Below are positions 42,430 to 50,984 of a DNA stretch of 64,000 nucleotides, piece by piece (position 1 is the first letter of the stretch; every line of letters begins with the position of its first letter). Under the pieces are notes generated by a model, which saw nothing but the letters and a program-made list of their open reading frames with translations, did not search any database and was not told the DNA's origin. The position numbers were made by a program, and so were the translations under genes. The DNA is from Prorocentrum cordatum (taxonomy: Eukaryota; Sar; Dinophyceae; Prorocentrales; Prorocentraceae): positions 1 to 64,000 of the forward strand of contig CAUYUJ010016295.1 in assembly GCA_963575745.1 (NCBI GenBank). Direction: 5' to 3'.

Positions 42430-42815
42430 GTGGTTGTCGTGGTGGTGGTGGTGGTGGTGGTGGTGGTGGTGGTGGTGGTGTGGTGGTGGTGGTGGTGGTG
42501 GTGTGGTGGTGGTGGTGGTGATGGTGGTGGTGGTGGTGCTGGTGGGTGTGGTGTTGGTACTGGTGCTGGTGCTGGTGCTGGTTGTGGTGGTGGTGGTGGT
42601 GGTGGTGGTGGTGGTGGTGGTGGTGGTGATGGTGGTGGTGGTGCTGGTGCTGGTGGTGGTGGTGGTGGTGATGGTGGTGGTGGTGGTGTTGGTACTGGTG
42701 CTGCTGGTGCTGGTGGTGGTTGTGGTGGTGGTGGTGGTGTTGGTGTTGGTGGTGGTGGTGGTGGTGGTGGTGGTGGTGGTGGTGGTGGTGGTGGTGGTGG
42801 TGGTGGCGGTGCGGC
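42430..42815 (+). repeat. (GGT)n microsatellite
   Basis: About 390 bp of GGT with GCT, GAT and TGT interruptions. Poly-Val, poly-Gly, poly-Thr and poly-Pro frames here are artefacts. Confidence 0.95.
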
Positions 42816-42884
42816 GCGGTGGTGGCGGGCGGATGGGCGCGCGAGAAAAAGGCCCGCGCTGGGGCGAGAACGCCATCCTGAACG

Positions 42885-43196
42885 ACGGAGGCCAAACACC
42901 GATCCGAAAATGAGGCCCACGCTGCAGCGGGAGCACGATTCGGAACGATTCGGGAGCAGAAATGAGGCCGGCGCCTCAACGAGAGCAGCATTTTAGGAAA
43001 AAATGACGCCGGCGCCTCAGCGAGAGTCGTTTCCCGGGATTTCCCGGGCATCCTGTGTGTAAAAAACAGTACGCGGAGGGTGCGCGGCCATCACCCGGAC
43101 GCCATCAGGGGAAGGATTCGGGAGCAGAAATGAGGCCGGCGCCTCAACGAGAGCAGCATTTTGGGACAAAAATGACGCCGGCGCGAGAGCAGCATT
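42885..43196 (-). repeat. Host dispersed repeat, two units, left of the DNA transposon
   Basis: Reverse-oriented relative of the 12.95-13.6 kb family. Unit 1 (from 42,947) is intact: GATTCGGGAGCAGAAATGAG, GAGAGCAGCATTTTAGGAAA, CAGCGAGAGTCGTTTCCCGG and a CGGACGCCATCAGG end. Unit 2 starts 168 bp later (43,115) and is cut at GAGAGCAGCATT (43,196); its right half resumes at 53,436. So the 10.2-kb element lies inside unit 2. Confidence 0.85.
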
Positions 43197-43216
43197 CTGC
43201 AATGATCGCCCCCCCT
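43197..43216 (+). repeat. Left terminal inverted repeat
   Basis: CTGCAATGATCGCCCCCCCT; perfect complement of 53,416-53,435. Similarity may extend weakly beyond (GTTG versus GCTG). Confidence 0.92.
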
Positions 43217-43515
43217 GTTGTTTCAATAGATATCCTATAGCATGCTTTTAGCTTGTCTATAAGGCGGATGATCCTCTATTGCTGCGGCCAAACTACATAA
43301 GACTTCTTGGTGTTAGAGTGCCGCAATACAGTTTATGTTAGAATTTGCAAATCATATACAAGTTAGGTGCAACGCTATAGTACTTCGGAACAAATTCATT
43401 AAGCACGTATAGATATTTATAACATACAAAATAAGCCAAATAGCTATGCTAATAGATAGCTAAATAGATGCAAATAGAGGCCGCTAATAACTTAAATAGT
43501 GTTTTTTTTTGAAGC
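43217..43515. other. Left AT-rich subterminal island
   Basis: About 300 bp of AT-rich DNA in a GC-rich region, without ORFs, with repeated ATAGCTA / CAAATAG words near the inner end (CAAATAGAGGCCGCTAATAA). The reverse complement of the right island ends similarly (CAAATAGCGCCGCTATG), so the two islands are related. Likely transposase-binding subterminal region by analogy with other elements. Confidence 0.65.
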
Positions 43516-43698
43516 AGTTTTTGCCCCCCCCCCCTCCCCCCTCCCCCTCCCTCTGCTTGCATTCCCGCCTCCTCGCCCTTTTCCGCCTCCCCAGCATGCA
43601 GGGCTTGCGCAGCGGTCAACCACTGCAAGCGGTCACCCGACCATTTCGACCAGCGCAAGCGATCATCTGCCCCTTTGCTTGCGCAACCGTCGACCCAC
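43516..43698 (+). repeat. C-rich pyrimidine tract and leader
   Basis: CCCCCCCCCCCTCCCCCCTC then CT-rich sequence. A comparable tract sits at 53,155-53,236 inside the right island. Confidence 0.6.
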
Positions 43699-43699
43699 C

Positions 43700-43907
43700 A
43701 GCGGTTTCCCTACCGCTTTGCCGAATAGCGGTTCCCTACCGCTTTGCCGAATAGCGGTTCCCTACCGCTTTGCCGAAGTAGCGGTTTCCCTACCGCTTTG
43801 CCGAAGTAGCGGTTTACCTACCGCTTTGCCGAAGTAGCGGTTGACCACCGCTTTGCCGAAGTAGCGGTTGACCTACCGCTGTGCGAAGTAGCGGTTGACC
43901 TACCGCT
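43700..43907 (+). repeat. Hairpin cluster 1 (8 copies) before gene A
   Basis: Eight AGCGGT-N5/6-ACCGCT palindromes at 43,700, 43,727, 43,753, 43,780, 43,808, 43,836, 43,863 and 43,890, in a 26-28 bp tandem unit with TTGCCGAAGT spacer. Loops are TTCCCT, TCCCT, TTACCT, TGACC and TGACCT while the stem is constant. Confidence 0.92.
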
Positions 43908-44042
43908 GTGTGCAAGCACGACGCAGGAGGAGGAGGAGGAGGAGGAGGAGGAGAGTTGAGGAGGAGGTTCTCACCTGTTCTCGGAACAGCCACGCCTTGC
44001 TCAAGGCGTGCAGAGGGGCAGGGGCAGGGTTCGGGCGCAGGC

Positions 44043-45521
44043 ATGGCGGCGCCCTCGCAGCTGGTCCTTCGCGCGCGCGCCAGCACGAGCTTGCTGGCGT
44101 CGCTTCGGGGTACGAAAGCCTTCGGCCAGGTCTCGAGAGCGGAGGCTGCCCACTTGAAGGCTTTGATCCAGTCCTCTGGGCACGCCGATCGGGACCAGAT
44201 ACAGGCGCTCGCAGAGACGATCCGTGCAGCAGGCTTCCAGGGGAAAGACCAGTCCGATCTCTTGGACGCGGTCGCTGAGGTCGCGGCCGCAGCGCCCGCG
44301 GCCCCCGAGATGCCCAGCAAGGGAGGACAGCAGGATTTCGAATCTGCCGTCTTTTTTGTGCCGAAGGCGGTGTGGGACCAGCTGGCCAGGACAGCGAATA
44401 CCGAAGAAGTGTTCGCCTTGTATGGCAAGCTCGGCCTGCGCCAGAGGTTCTCCGAGGGGACCATGCACGCGTTGGGGCTCGTCATCCTCTGCGTGACGGA
44501 GGGCGTGGATGAAACTTTGAGGATGGCGCCAGCCGCGCGCACTAATAGCATCATGCCCATTAAGGCTGCCTACAAGCGCTTCGCCGCCGACCTCCCGAGC
44601 CCGCCAGTCTGGGTGGAGAAGTTGCCGAGCAGCCCGGAGGCCCTGAGGGCGCAGCACCCCGAAGTTTTCAAGGCAGCGTACCCAGACGGCCTCGGGGAGA
44701 TGCAGTTCCCCTTGCCAGTGCGCGTCTTCCGAGAGCTGGTGTCAGTCACCAAGATGCGCGTGCACGGTTCCTCAAAGAAGAGCCCCTCGGCCTCGGTGAT
44801 GTCCGCGGCGCCAATGACTGAGATGGGGATGGTCGTCAGCATGTTGGGCGAGGCGCTCAAGAGCGTCGTCCAGCAGGGCCAGCCGAAAAAACGACATTGG
44901 CTTGCGGATGCTCACGCAGACGCCGAGGAGCAGACCTCACGTGTCACCAGCCCCGCCCTTGCCGATCCAAGACAAGGCCTCAGAAGATGAGGCCGAGGAG
45001 GTCGACCAGCACGAGGCGGGCCAGGAGCAGCCCGCGGAGGCGAAGAAACCGCTCACGGTGGATGAGGCCACGAAAGCCCTCCTGGCCAAGTCGGGCGTGA
45101 AGCGCAAGGCAGGGGGCCCTCCCGCGGCGAAGGCCAAGGCGAAGGCCAAGGCCAAGCCCATGAAGGCAGCGAAAGACTCTGGGAAGGGCTACAAGGCCAC
45201 GGTCACAGTGTCGTACTCTCACGAGAAGAGCCGCCAGCAGTTCCTGGGCCGCTGCAGCGAGACCAAGAGCGCCGCGTTTTGCTACAAGGGGAAGAGCAAG
45301 AACGCGGTCGAGAACGAAGTCAAGGCCCCTTCGGTAGTTCAAAAAATCTCATACGCAAATGCGTGGCACTCACGCTCACAGGCCCCCCCCCCCCCAGCCA
45401 CTAACCCAGCACGAGTGCCGCGCATGCGTTTGTGCATTGCGCGCGTGGCCCCTTGCAGGCGTGGTGCCGCGAGCAGTGCAAGAAGTTCAAGGTGCCCATC
45501 TCGCCGAAATTCAAGGCCTGA
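44043..45521 (+). CDS. Transposon gene A: unknown protein with Lys/Ala-rich linker and small C-terminal domain
   Basis: I do not recognise this gene. Start chosen at GCATGGCGGCG, matching the CCATGGC context of genes B and C; upstream codons are the GGA repeat. The first 300 residues are a mixed helical region (AEAAHLKALIQSSGHADRDQ, then FFVPKAVWDQLARTANTEEV and RVFRELVSVTKMRV). Near 44,955-44,985 the frame must change by one base (the first frame ends at TGA 44,988-44,990; the next is open). Then come an acidic segment (SEDEAEEVDQHEAGQEQPAE), a basic AKAKAKAKAKPMKAAK linker, and a domain TVSYSHEKSRQQFLGRCSET. The last codons (AWCREQCKKFKVPISPKFKA) lie after a probable intron of about 134 bp (45,325-45,458) with AG|G acceptor and GC (or GT six bases earlier) donor. 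Followed by hairpin cluster 2. Confidence 0.6.
45325..45458 (+). other. Probable intron in gene A
   Basis: Between the exon end ENEVK and the exon start AWCREQC lies C/T-rich sequence with a C-run, ending CCCTTGCAG|G. The donor would be GC (AAG|GCCCCT) or GT (GAA|GTCAAG); both keep the frame. Non-GT donors and AG|G acceptors are a known dinoflagellate feature. Confidence 0.5.
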
Positions 45522-45653
45522 GATGCCCCAGCTCGCACGCTAGCCTGTCGGTCAGGCCAGCGCGGGATGCGCGCACAAGGGGGGGGGGGGGGCGTCCAGA
45601 GCAAAACGCACCGCCCCTCCTATACTTTCCTTTGCTCTGCCTTTGCTACTCCC

Positions 45654-45774
45654 AGCGGTGAGCCCACCGCTACTCCATGCAGCTATCAACTATTATGACA
45701 ATCAGCGGTCTTCCAACCGCTTTCTCCATGGCAGCGGTCTTCCAACCGCTTTCTCCAGCGGTCTTCCAACCGCT
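45654..45774 (+). repeat. Hairpin cluster 2 (4 copies) between genes A and B
   Basis: AGCGGTGAGCCCACCGCT at 45,654, then AGCGGTCTTCCAACCGCT at 45,704, 45,733 and 45,757. Same stem as cluster 1, different loops. Confidence 0.9.
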
Positions 45775-45811
45775 TTTCTTCTTATTTTTGCACCTGCGAA
45801 CCGCAAGTGGC

Positions 45812-45958
45812 AGAAGGAGGAGCAGGAGCAGCAGAGGGATCAGGAGGGGGAGGCGCAGCAGCAGAAGGAGGAGGAGGAGGAGGAGGAGCTGGGGGAGGAG
45901 CGGAGGAGGGCAATCAGGGGAGTAGCAGGTGGAAGGGGCTGCAGCAGAAGGAGGAGGA
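45812..45958 (+). repeat. Purine-rich leader before gene B
   Basis: GGAGGAGCAGGAGCAGC-type low complexity lies just upstream of the gene B start; the open frame through it is not counted as coding. Confidence 0.6.
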
Positions 45959-46039
45959 AAACCAACGCTGCTGTCTGCAGCCATTTGCGGCTCAAGCGCT
46001 CCAGGCGGTCGGACGCGCCTCCCTGGGCTCGCTCCTGCC

Positions 46040-46735
46040 ATGGCGGCGCCCGCGCTCAGCTTCGAGGAACTCCTCGATGAGCTCGACGCCGCCCAGAGGT
46101 CGAACAGCAGCTCGAGCCATCAGCCAGCCAGTACGCTGGACGAGATCGTGGAGGCGCTGCGGCAGCCAGCTCCAGCTCCAGACGAGGATGAAGCAGGCGG
46201 CTCCTCGGCTCGCATGGACGACCAGTCGGGCGAGTTCGACGGCGAAATCAGCAGGCTGCTTCACGCTCGCGAGGCGGCGCCAGAAGAGCCGAACCCATGG
46301 GCGGCCAGGCCAATGTCGATCGGCAGATCAAGCGACCTGACGCCCGACGAGTTGCAGACCCTGCGCACCGAGGAGCGCCTTGCGAGGGCGGGCAACGTGC
46401 CTTGGCAGGAGCGCGGGCCAGATCCTGGCTGGGGGATCGCGGCGTGGAGGGGCCAACCTTTGCGTCTTGGCCGTAACGGTGGGCAAGTGCGGTACGCGAA
46501 GCGGGGTGGCAGAAACAAGGAGGTCTACCGCGAGCTCGCGAGGCAGGGGCGGCTCACGCCCACGCCAGGCGGCACGCGCTCTGAGCACCTGCACCTCTCG
46601 AAGGGCAAGGGCGACGGCAAGGCTGCGTTCGGCAAGGACAAGGGCGACGGCAAGACCAGCAAGGGCAAGAAGGGCGAGGGCAATAAGGGCGGCCAGAGCT
46701 CAGGCTCCAAAGGCAAGGGCAAGCACAAGGCCTGA
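46040..46735 (+). CDS. Transposon gene B: unknown protein with Lys/Gly-rich tail
   Basis: 231 residues from CCATGGCGGCGCCC, the same start context as gene A; the frame upstream is purine-repeat. The N-terminus is acidic and helical (LSFEELLDELDAAQRS, then STLDEIVEALRQPAPAPDED). The middle has Trp-containing motifs (GNVPWQERGPDPGWGIAAWR, then GQVRYAKRGGRNKEVYRELA). The last 60 residues are a low-complexity GKGDGKAAFGKDKGDGKTSK-type basic tail, likely nucleic-acid or acidic-partner binding by composition only. No known family recognised. It ends in TGA and is followed 100 bp later by hairpin cluster 3. Confidence 0.6.
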   Translation: MAAPALSFEELLDELDAAQRSNSSSSHQPASTLDEIVEALRQPAPAPDEDEAGGSSARMDDQSGEFDGEISRLLHAREAAPEEPNPWAARPMSIGRSSDLTPDELQTLRTEERLARAGNVPWQERGPDPGWGIAAWRGQPLRLGRNGGQVRYAKRGGRNKEVYRELARQGRLTPTPGGTRSEHLHLSKGKGDGKAAFGKDKGDGKTSKGKKGEGNKGGQSSGSKGKGKHKA

Positions 46736-46834
46736 GCCGCGCTCTCCGAGGTCGCCGACCAATCGGATTGCAGCGCGGGATTGCGCTGCCACAGCCATTG
46801 GAAAAATAAGCGTCTCGCCCCGTCCTGCAGCGTC

Positions 46835-46954
46835 AGCGGTTTGCCCACCGCTTGCCATTCAGCGCGTTACCCTTTCGATGCAGCGGTCAGCCCACCGCTT
46901 GGTGCAGCGGTCAGCCCACCGCTTCTCCTTCGATGCAGCGGTCAGCCCACCGCT
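46835..46954 (+). repeat. Hairpin cluster 3 (4 copies) between genes B and C
   Basis: AGCGGTTTGCCCACCGCT at 46,835 and AGCGGTCAGCCCACCGCT at 46,882, 46,906 and 46,937. Confidence 0.9.
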
Positions 46955-47258
46955 TGATTCCGCTTGCGCTGGTGGACAGTGGATGGAATTACTTAATGGG
47001 GGGCGAAGGAGAGAGGGGATGGGGATGGAAGGGGGAGATGGCGTGGGATGGAGGGGCGTGCGCATGGAATGAGCAGAGGGCGGATTGAAAAGAAAAGGTA
47101 TGGGTTTGAGGGAAGGGTGACCGAATGGAGGGCGGGGAAGGAGAGAGGGGGAGGGAGACGCAGGGGACGCCGAGCGCCGCTAACTCAATCTGTCCGTAGG
47201 CATTTCTTCCCCAAGCCGAGCTTTCGCTTCGCCTTTCGTTGCGAAACCTGCCGCCAGC
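46955..47258 (+). other. Purine-rich interval before gene C
   Basis: GGGGATGGAAGGG-like sequence; no ORF accepted. It presumably contains the 5' leader of gene C. Confidence 0.4.
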
Positions 47259-47267
47259 TTGCCCGCC

Positions 47268-47894
47268 ATGGCTGCCGAGGACGACGCCTGGGTCTATTAC
47301 GAGATCGACGCGTGCCCATGCGCTTCAGAATGCAACGAGGCCAACTTCAAGAATTGGAAGCCATGGGGCAGCACTCCTGAGGAGGCCAGGCAGAAAGTGG
47401 TCGACCACTTGATGCGCTCGGGCGTCCACGCGCAGAGCCGCGGTGACATGCCCGACGGCGTGGCGAAGGACTACTTCATCGCCCTCGTGGATGGCTGCGA
47501 GGTGCACGAGCGCCAGTGGAAGCAGCAGAAGAAGAAGCGCAAGGCCGCCGACAGCGTCGATCTCGAGGTGCAGGTGTCGCGCCAGGAGGTGCAGAGGATG
47601 ATGCAGACGGGGCTCCACAGGCCCGTTTCTCCTCCACGCAGGCGCGGCGGGTCAAGCGGAAGCGGCTCGATCGTGGCTGCGCCCCACCATCGCACCGTGC
47701 AGGAGGTCTTCAGCGACTTCGCGGACAACGCTGCGAGGTGCGGTCGCAACGCGAGGAACGCGGCGCGCCTGAGCGAGGCTGCTGCGGGGTCGTTCAACGA
47801 GCAGGCCGAGGTGTTCGAGAACGCGGCGAACGACATCATGCTCTTCCTGACGCAGCAGCACCGCGCCTCGAGCAGCCGCCGCGGGGCGCTCTGA
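47268..47894 (+). CDS. Transposon gene C: unknown 208-residue protein
   Basis: Starts at GCCATGGCTGCC (an in-frame ATG three codons upstream is the alternative). It begins EDDAWVYYEIDACPCASECN, with a WKPWGSTPEEARQKVVDHL stretch and an RSGVHAQSRGDMPDGVAKDY segment. A basic KQQKKKRKAA patch follows. The C-terminal half is a predicted helical region with repeated Ala/Asn (FADNAARCGRNARNAARLSE). I recall the combination of a Trp-rich front with a VVDHLMRSG-type helix from unnamed dinoflagellate protein families, but cannot assign a function. Followed 55 bp later by hairpin cluster 4. Confidence 0.6.
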   Translation: MAAEDDAWVYYEIDACPCASECNEANFKNWKPWGSTPEEARQKVVDHLMRSGVHAQSRGDMPDGVAKDYFIALVDGCEVHERQWKQQKKKRKAADSVDLEVQVSRQEVQRMMQTGLHRPVSPPRRRGGSSGSGSIVAAPHHRTVQEVFSDFADNAARCGRNARNAARLSEAAAGSFNEQAEVFENAANDIMLFLTQQHRASSSRRGAL

Positions 47895-47950
47895 CCTCGC
47901 ACCCAGGGCGCGGGCCGCGCGCGGGGGGACAACGAGCGCGCGATCTTCCC

Positions 47951-48166
47951 AGCGGTTGGCCCACCGCTCATTTCTCCCAGCGGTTGGCCCACCGCTAATT
48001 TCCTCCAGCGGTTGCCCCGCCGCTTTCATCCAGCGGTTGCCCTACCGCTTTCATCCAGCGGTCGGCATACCGCTTGTCTTTTCATTTCCAGCGGTTGACC
48101 CACCGCTTGCCTTTGGACGCTCAGCGGTTGACCCACCGCTTGACACTCAGCGGTTGACCCACCGCT
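47951..48166 (+). repeat. Hairpin cluster 4 (8 copies) between genes C and D
   Basis: Palindromes at about 47,951, 47,979, 48,007, 48,032, 48,057, 48,090, 48,123 and 48,149, loops TGGCCC, TGCCCC, TGCCCT, CGGCAT and TGACCC. One right arm has a base change (GCCGCT); the rest keep ACCGCT. Confidence 0.9.
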
Positions 48167-48300
48167 CATTGAGAAGGCAACCCGTTGACATAGATTTGAT
48201 TCGAGACTTTGGTTCGAGATTTGTTGGCAGAAGTTTCAAAGCGAAAAACTTTCTCGGTAAAAGATTCCTGGCGCACGATTTGTTGGAAAACGACCGCCCC

Positions 48301-48440
48301 GAAACTAACAGAAACTAGCGGAAAATAGCTGTTATTTTCCGTTAGTTTCCGTTATTTCCTGTTATTTCCCAGGAAATAACAGGAAATAGCGGAAGCTAAC
48401 GGAAACTAGCGGTTATTTTCCGTTAGTTTCTGTTAGTTCC
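48301..48440. repeat. 140-bp long inverted repeat upstream of gene D
   Basis: Arms of 69 nt (48,301-48,369 and 48,372-48,440) separated by CA. Both arms are built from GGAAACTAACGGAAAATAAC words; arm mismatches are few and mainly G/A or C/T, so most remain as G-U pairs in RNA. It ends about 110 bp before the gene D start. Confidence 0.88.
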
Positions 48441-48549
48441 TGGCACTGGATTTTCATTGTTTTTTTGTCTCGCGTTCGTCCGCCGCGGCTCGCGTCTGCT
48501 CAAGCAGGCAAGCTTTTCAGACTCGACGCCCCCGCAGCGATACTTTCAG

Positions 48550-50154
48550 ATGTCGGCTTCGAAGCAAGCTGGGCTGAGCGCCTTCTGGCCCCACGCTCCG
48601 CCTCCGCCTCCGCCTCCGCCCGAACCGAAGAAGAAGGCCAAAGCCACGGGCGCCAAGCGCGAGCCCGCCGGCGGGCCCGACGCCCCGAACAAGCACGCCA
48701 AACACGAGGCCGCCTACAGCCCCGACGCCGCCGAGCCCGCCAACAAGCACGCCAAACACGAGGCTGAGGCCGAGCTCGACGCCCCGCGCGAGCAGGCCAA
48801 GGCCGCGGCCGAAGACGAATGGCCCGAGATCGATGCCGATGACGAGGGCGAGGCCGAGGCCGCGGCCGATGCCGAGGCCGAGGCGGTGCCCAGGGCGTCG
48901 GCCCCTCCAGCCCCTCGCGATGAGACGCTCCCAGCCGAGGCGCAGCCGCCCACCGATGAGCCGCTCCCAGCCGCTCCGCCGAAGCAGCTCGAGAACCAGG
49001 GCTGGGGCGGCAAGGCGCTCGCCCCCCCAACGCAGCAGCCGTCTTGCAAGTTCTGCCGCACGTTCCTGGATCCGTTTGCCAAAGGCGTGCGCCTCCTCAG
49101 GAAGACTCCCCCTGTGTTCTGCTGCGGAACGTGCAACAGCAAAACCACTACCCTGGCGAAGGTGTTCGGCCACTGGCCGATCGACGAGTTCAAGCAACTC
49201 ACGGTCGAAGAACAGAGCACCTTCTTCCAGACGTGCGGCACTGGCCAGGACAGCATCAAGAAGGCAGTCCACGAGCAAGTCATGAAGAAGTGGGCGCACC
49301 AGAAGACCAACAAGGTCTCTGGCGATTTCATGCCCGAGTGGTACTGGCGCAACCAGGGCATGCCAGAGGAGACGGTCAAAAGGATGAAGGACCTGGCCCC
49401 AGGGGAAGAGCACCCCATCTTCGGAGACACGTTCCAGGTCATGGTCCACGGGACTTCCGAGTCTGCGACGGAGGAGCTTGCGAGGCAGCAGATGGTCTCA
49501 GCGGCCACTCGGAAGGCGAAGGGCACCGCCGCAGCGAGCAGCGCCGCCGCGGGCAGCGGCAGCGCTACCGAGACCGCCGCCGCCGAGGGGCCTAGGGCCG
49601 CGCTTGCGCCAGCACCGACGTCCTCTTCTTCGACTTCCGACTCGGAGTCCAGCTCCAGCGAGAGCAAGAAAAAGAAGAACAAGAAGAACAAGAAGAAGAA
49701 GGACAAAAAAAAGAAGAAGGAGCAGCGCCAGAAGGAGAAGAAGAAGACCAGGGAGGTTGACAAGAGAGCGACGGAGAAGGCAGAGAAAGACAAGCTTCGA
49801 AAGCAGAGGGCTGCCCAGGCCGCCGCCGAAAAGGAGGAGAAGAGGGCGAAGCGCCAGACGCAGAGCGATGCCGCGAAGGCGCTCGCGAAGGTCTCTCCCC
49901 TCGCGTCCTCGCTCGAGACGGCGCTCAACCACAGCATGATCACGGATGTTCCGAAATTCGTGACCAAGACAGCGAAGGGGGCGCTGGCCACCCTCAAGAA
50001 GTACGCCCAGGAGGCCGAAGAGGCCATCAAGACGCACGATCCGCAGCCGCTGTCGTTCAAGCTCGAGGAGGTCATCAGCGACGCGAGGGCCGCGCAGGAC
50101 TCCCACGACAAGCTCGCCAACGTCCTGAAGAGCGTGGAGCAGGCCGCGAAGTGA
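48550..50154 (+). CDS. Transposon gene D: unknown 534-residue protein with four-Cys motif and Lys-rich region
   Basis: Start at AGATGTCGGCT; the upstream open frame overlaps the inverted-repeat leader. Residues 6-13, QAGLSAFW, fit the PCNA-interacting (PIP) box pattern Q-x-x-L-x-x-F-W. A Pro run and an acidic, Ala-rich region with NKHAKHEA repeats follow (about 20-150). A zinc-type motif has Cys at residues 166, 169, 191/192 and 195 (CKFC...CCGTC), then a conserved-looking domain (GHWPIDEFKQLTVEEQSTFF, then FMPEWYWRNQGMPEETVKRM). Next comes a Ser tract and a long Lys/Glu region (KKKKNKKNKKKKDKKKKK), coiled-coil-like, and a helical C-terminus (SLETALNHSMITDVPKFVTK). Family unknown; composition suggests a nuclear, nucleic-acid-associated protein. 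Followed by hairpin cluster 5. Confidence 0.65.
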   Translation: MSASKQAGLSAFWPHAPPPPPPPPEPKKKAKATGAKREPAGGPDAPNKHAKHEAAYSPDAAEPANKHAKHEAEAELDAPREQAKAAAEDEWPEIDADDEGEAEAAADAEAEAVPRASAPPAPRDETLPAEAQPPTDEPLPAAPPKQLENQGWGGKALAPPTQQPSCKFCRTFLDPFAKGVRLLRKTPPVFCCGTCNSKTTTLAKVFGHWPIDEFKQLTVEEQSTFFQTCGTGQDSIKKAVHEQVMKKWAHQKTNKVSGDFMPEWYWRNQGMPEETVKRMKDLAPGEEHPIFGDTFQVMVHGTSESATEELARQQMVSAATRKAKGTAAASSAAAGSGSATETAAAEGPRAALAPAPTSSSSTSDSESSSSESKKKKNKKNKKKKDKKKKKEQRQKEKKKTREVDKRATEKAEKDKLRKQRAAQAAAEKEEKRAKRQTQSDAAKALAKVSPLASSLETALNHSMITDVPKFVTKTAKGALATLKKYAQEAEEAIKTHDPQPLSFKLEEVISDARAAQDSHDKLANVLKSVEQAAK

Positions 50155-50265
50155 GGGGCGCCTTCAGGGCGCCATGGCCAGGCTCGGGGCTCGTGCGCTT
50201 AGGCGCGCGGCTCTGCGACCCGCCGCGTCGAGTCTGGTTCAAACTTCGCGCCCCTCTTGTTGCCG

Positions 50266-50466
50266 AGCGGTAAGCCAACCGCTACTCCCCAGCGGTAGAA
50301 CCACCGCTCCCTTTCCCACCCCCTGCCCCCACTCTCCCCATTCCCAGCGGTAGACCCACCGCTCCTGTCCCTCCAATTCCCAGCGGTAGACCCACCGCTT
50401 TCGTTTCAGCTCCAGCGGTAAACCCACCGCTCGCTTCAGACACCTCACAGCGGTAAACCCACCGCT
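50266..50466 (+). repeat. Hairpin cluster 5 (6 copies) between genes D and E
   Basis: Palindromes at 50,266, 50,291, 50,346, 50,382, 50,414 and 50,449; loops AAGCCA, AGAACC, AGACCC and AAACCC around the constant stem. Confidence 0.9.
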
Positions 50467-50517
50467 CGCTTCAGAAACCTTTTGGTCCCAGTCGGACTCC
50501 GTGCGAGCTCCCATCGG

Positions 50518-50571
50518 GGTCCCTGATTCGAAAATGGCCTCTTGCAAGAGGCCATTTTCGAATCAGGGACC
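50518..50571. repeat. 54-bp perfect palindrome
   Basis: A 27-nt arm starting GGTCCCTGATTCGAAAATGG and ending CCTCTTG is followed at once by its exact complement, with no spacer. It lies between hairpin cluster 5 and the AT-rich leader of the transposase-like gene. Confidence 0.95.
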
Positions 50572-50619
50572 TCGCATTCAACTAAAAAGTTATATGATTG
50601 TTTCGGCGCCGATGCGAAC

Positions 50620-50984
50620 CGATTCAAGCTACACTTTGAATTACATGATATATACTTTGTTATTCAATGTACACTTTGATTTTTAAGATGCACTTTGAGA
50701 TTTAAAATGCATTTTGGATTTCAAACTGCCAGTTGATTTCCGACTTACTTTTGGTTTTCAAGGTACTCTTTGCTTTGCAAGCAACACATGCATTGTCAAT
50801 ATACATTTTCAGAAATCTTGTCATACCATCCCTTTGCCACTGCTGCCGTATCCCCTCCCTCGTCCCCGCGCTGCCGATGCGTTCCCGATTCGCTTGCCGC
50901 GCCCCCGCGACGCGACGCGCCCGCAGCCATTCGTGGCTGAAGGGGCCCGCGACGCGACGCGCCCGCGCCCGCAGGGAGCCGCCG
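50620..50984 (+). other. AT-rich leader of gene E with short repeats
   Basis: From 50,628 to 50,740 a 19-25 bp motif recurs about five times (TACACTTTGAATT, GTACACTTTGATTTTT, ATGCACTTTGAGATTT, ATGCATTTTGGATTTC). Then two GCGACGCGACGCGCCCGC modules near 50,907 and 50,951. Confidence 0.55.

Noticed and set aside
42282-43051. Poly-Thr, poly-His, poly-Pro, poly-Val and poly-Gly ORFs
   Set aside because: All come from the GGT microsatellite.
49044-50120. Alternative frames over gene D on both strands
   Set aside because: Highly biased Arg/Leu composition; the plus-strand frame from 48,550 has the Cys motif and a normal residue mix.
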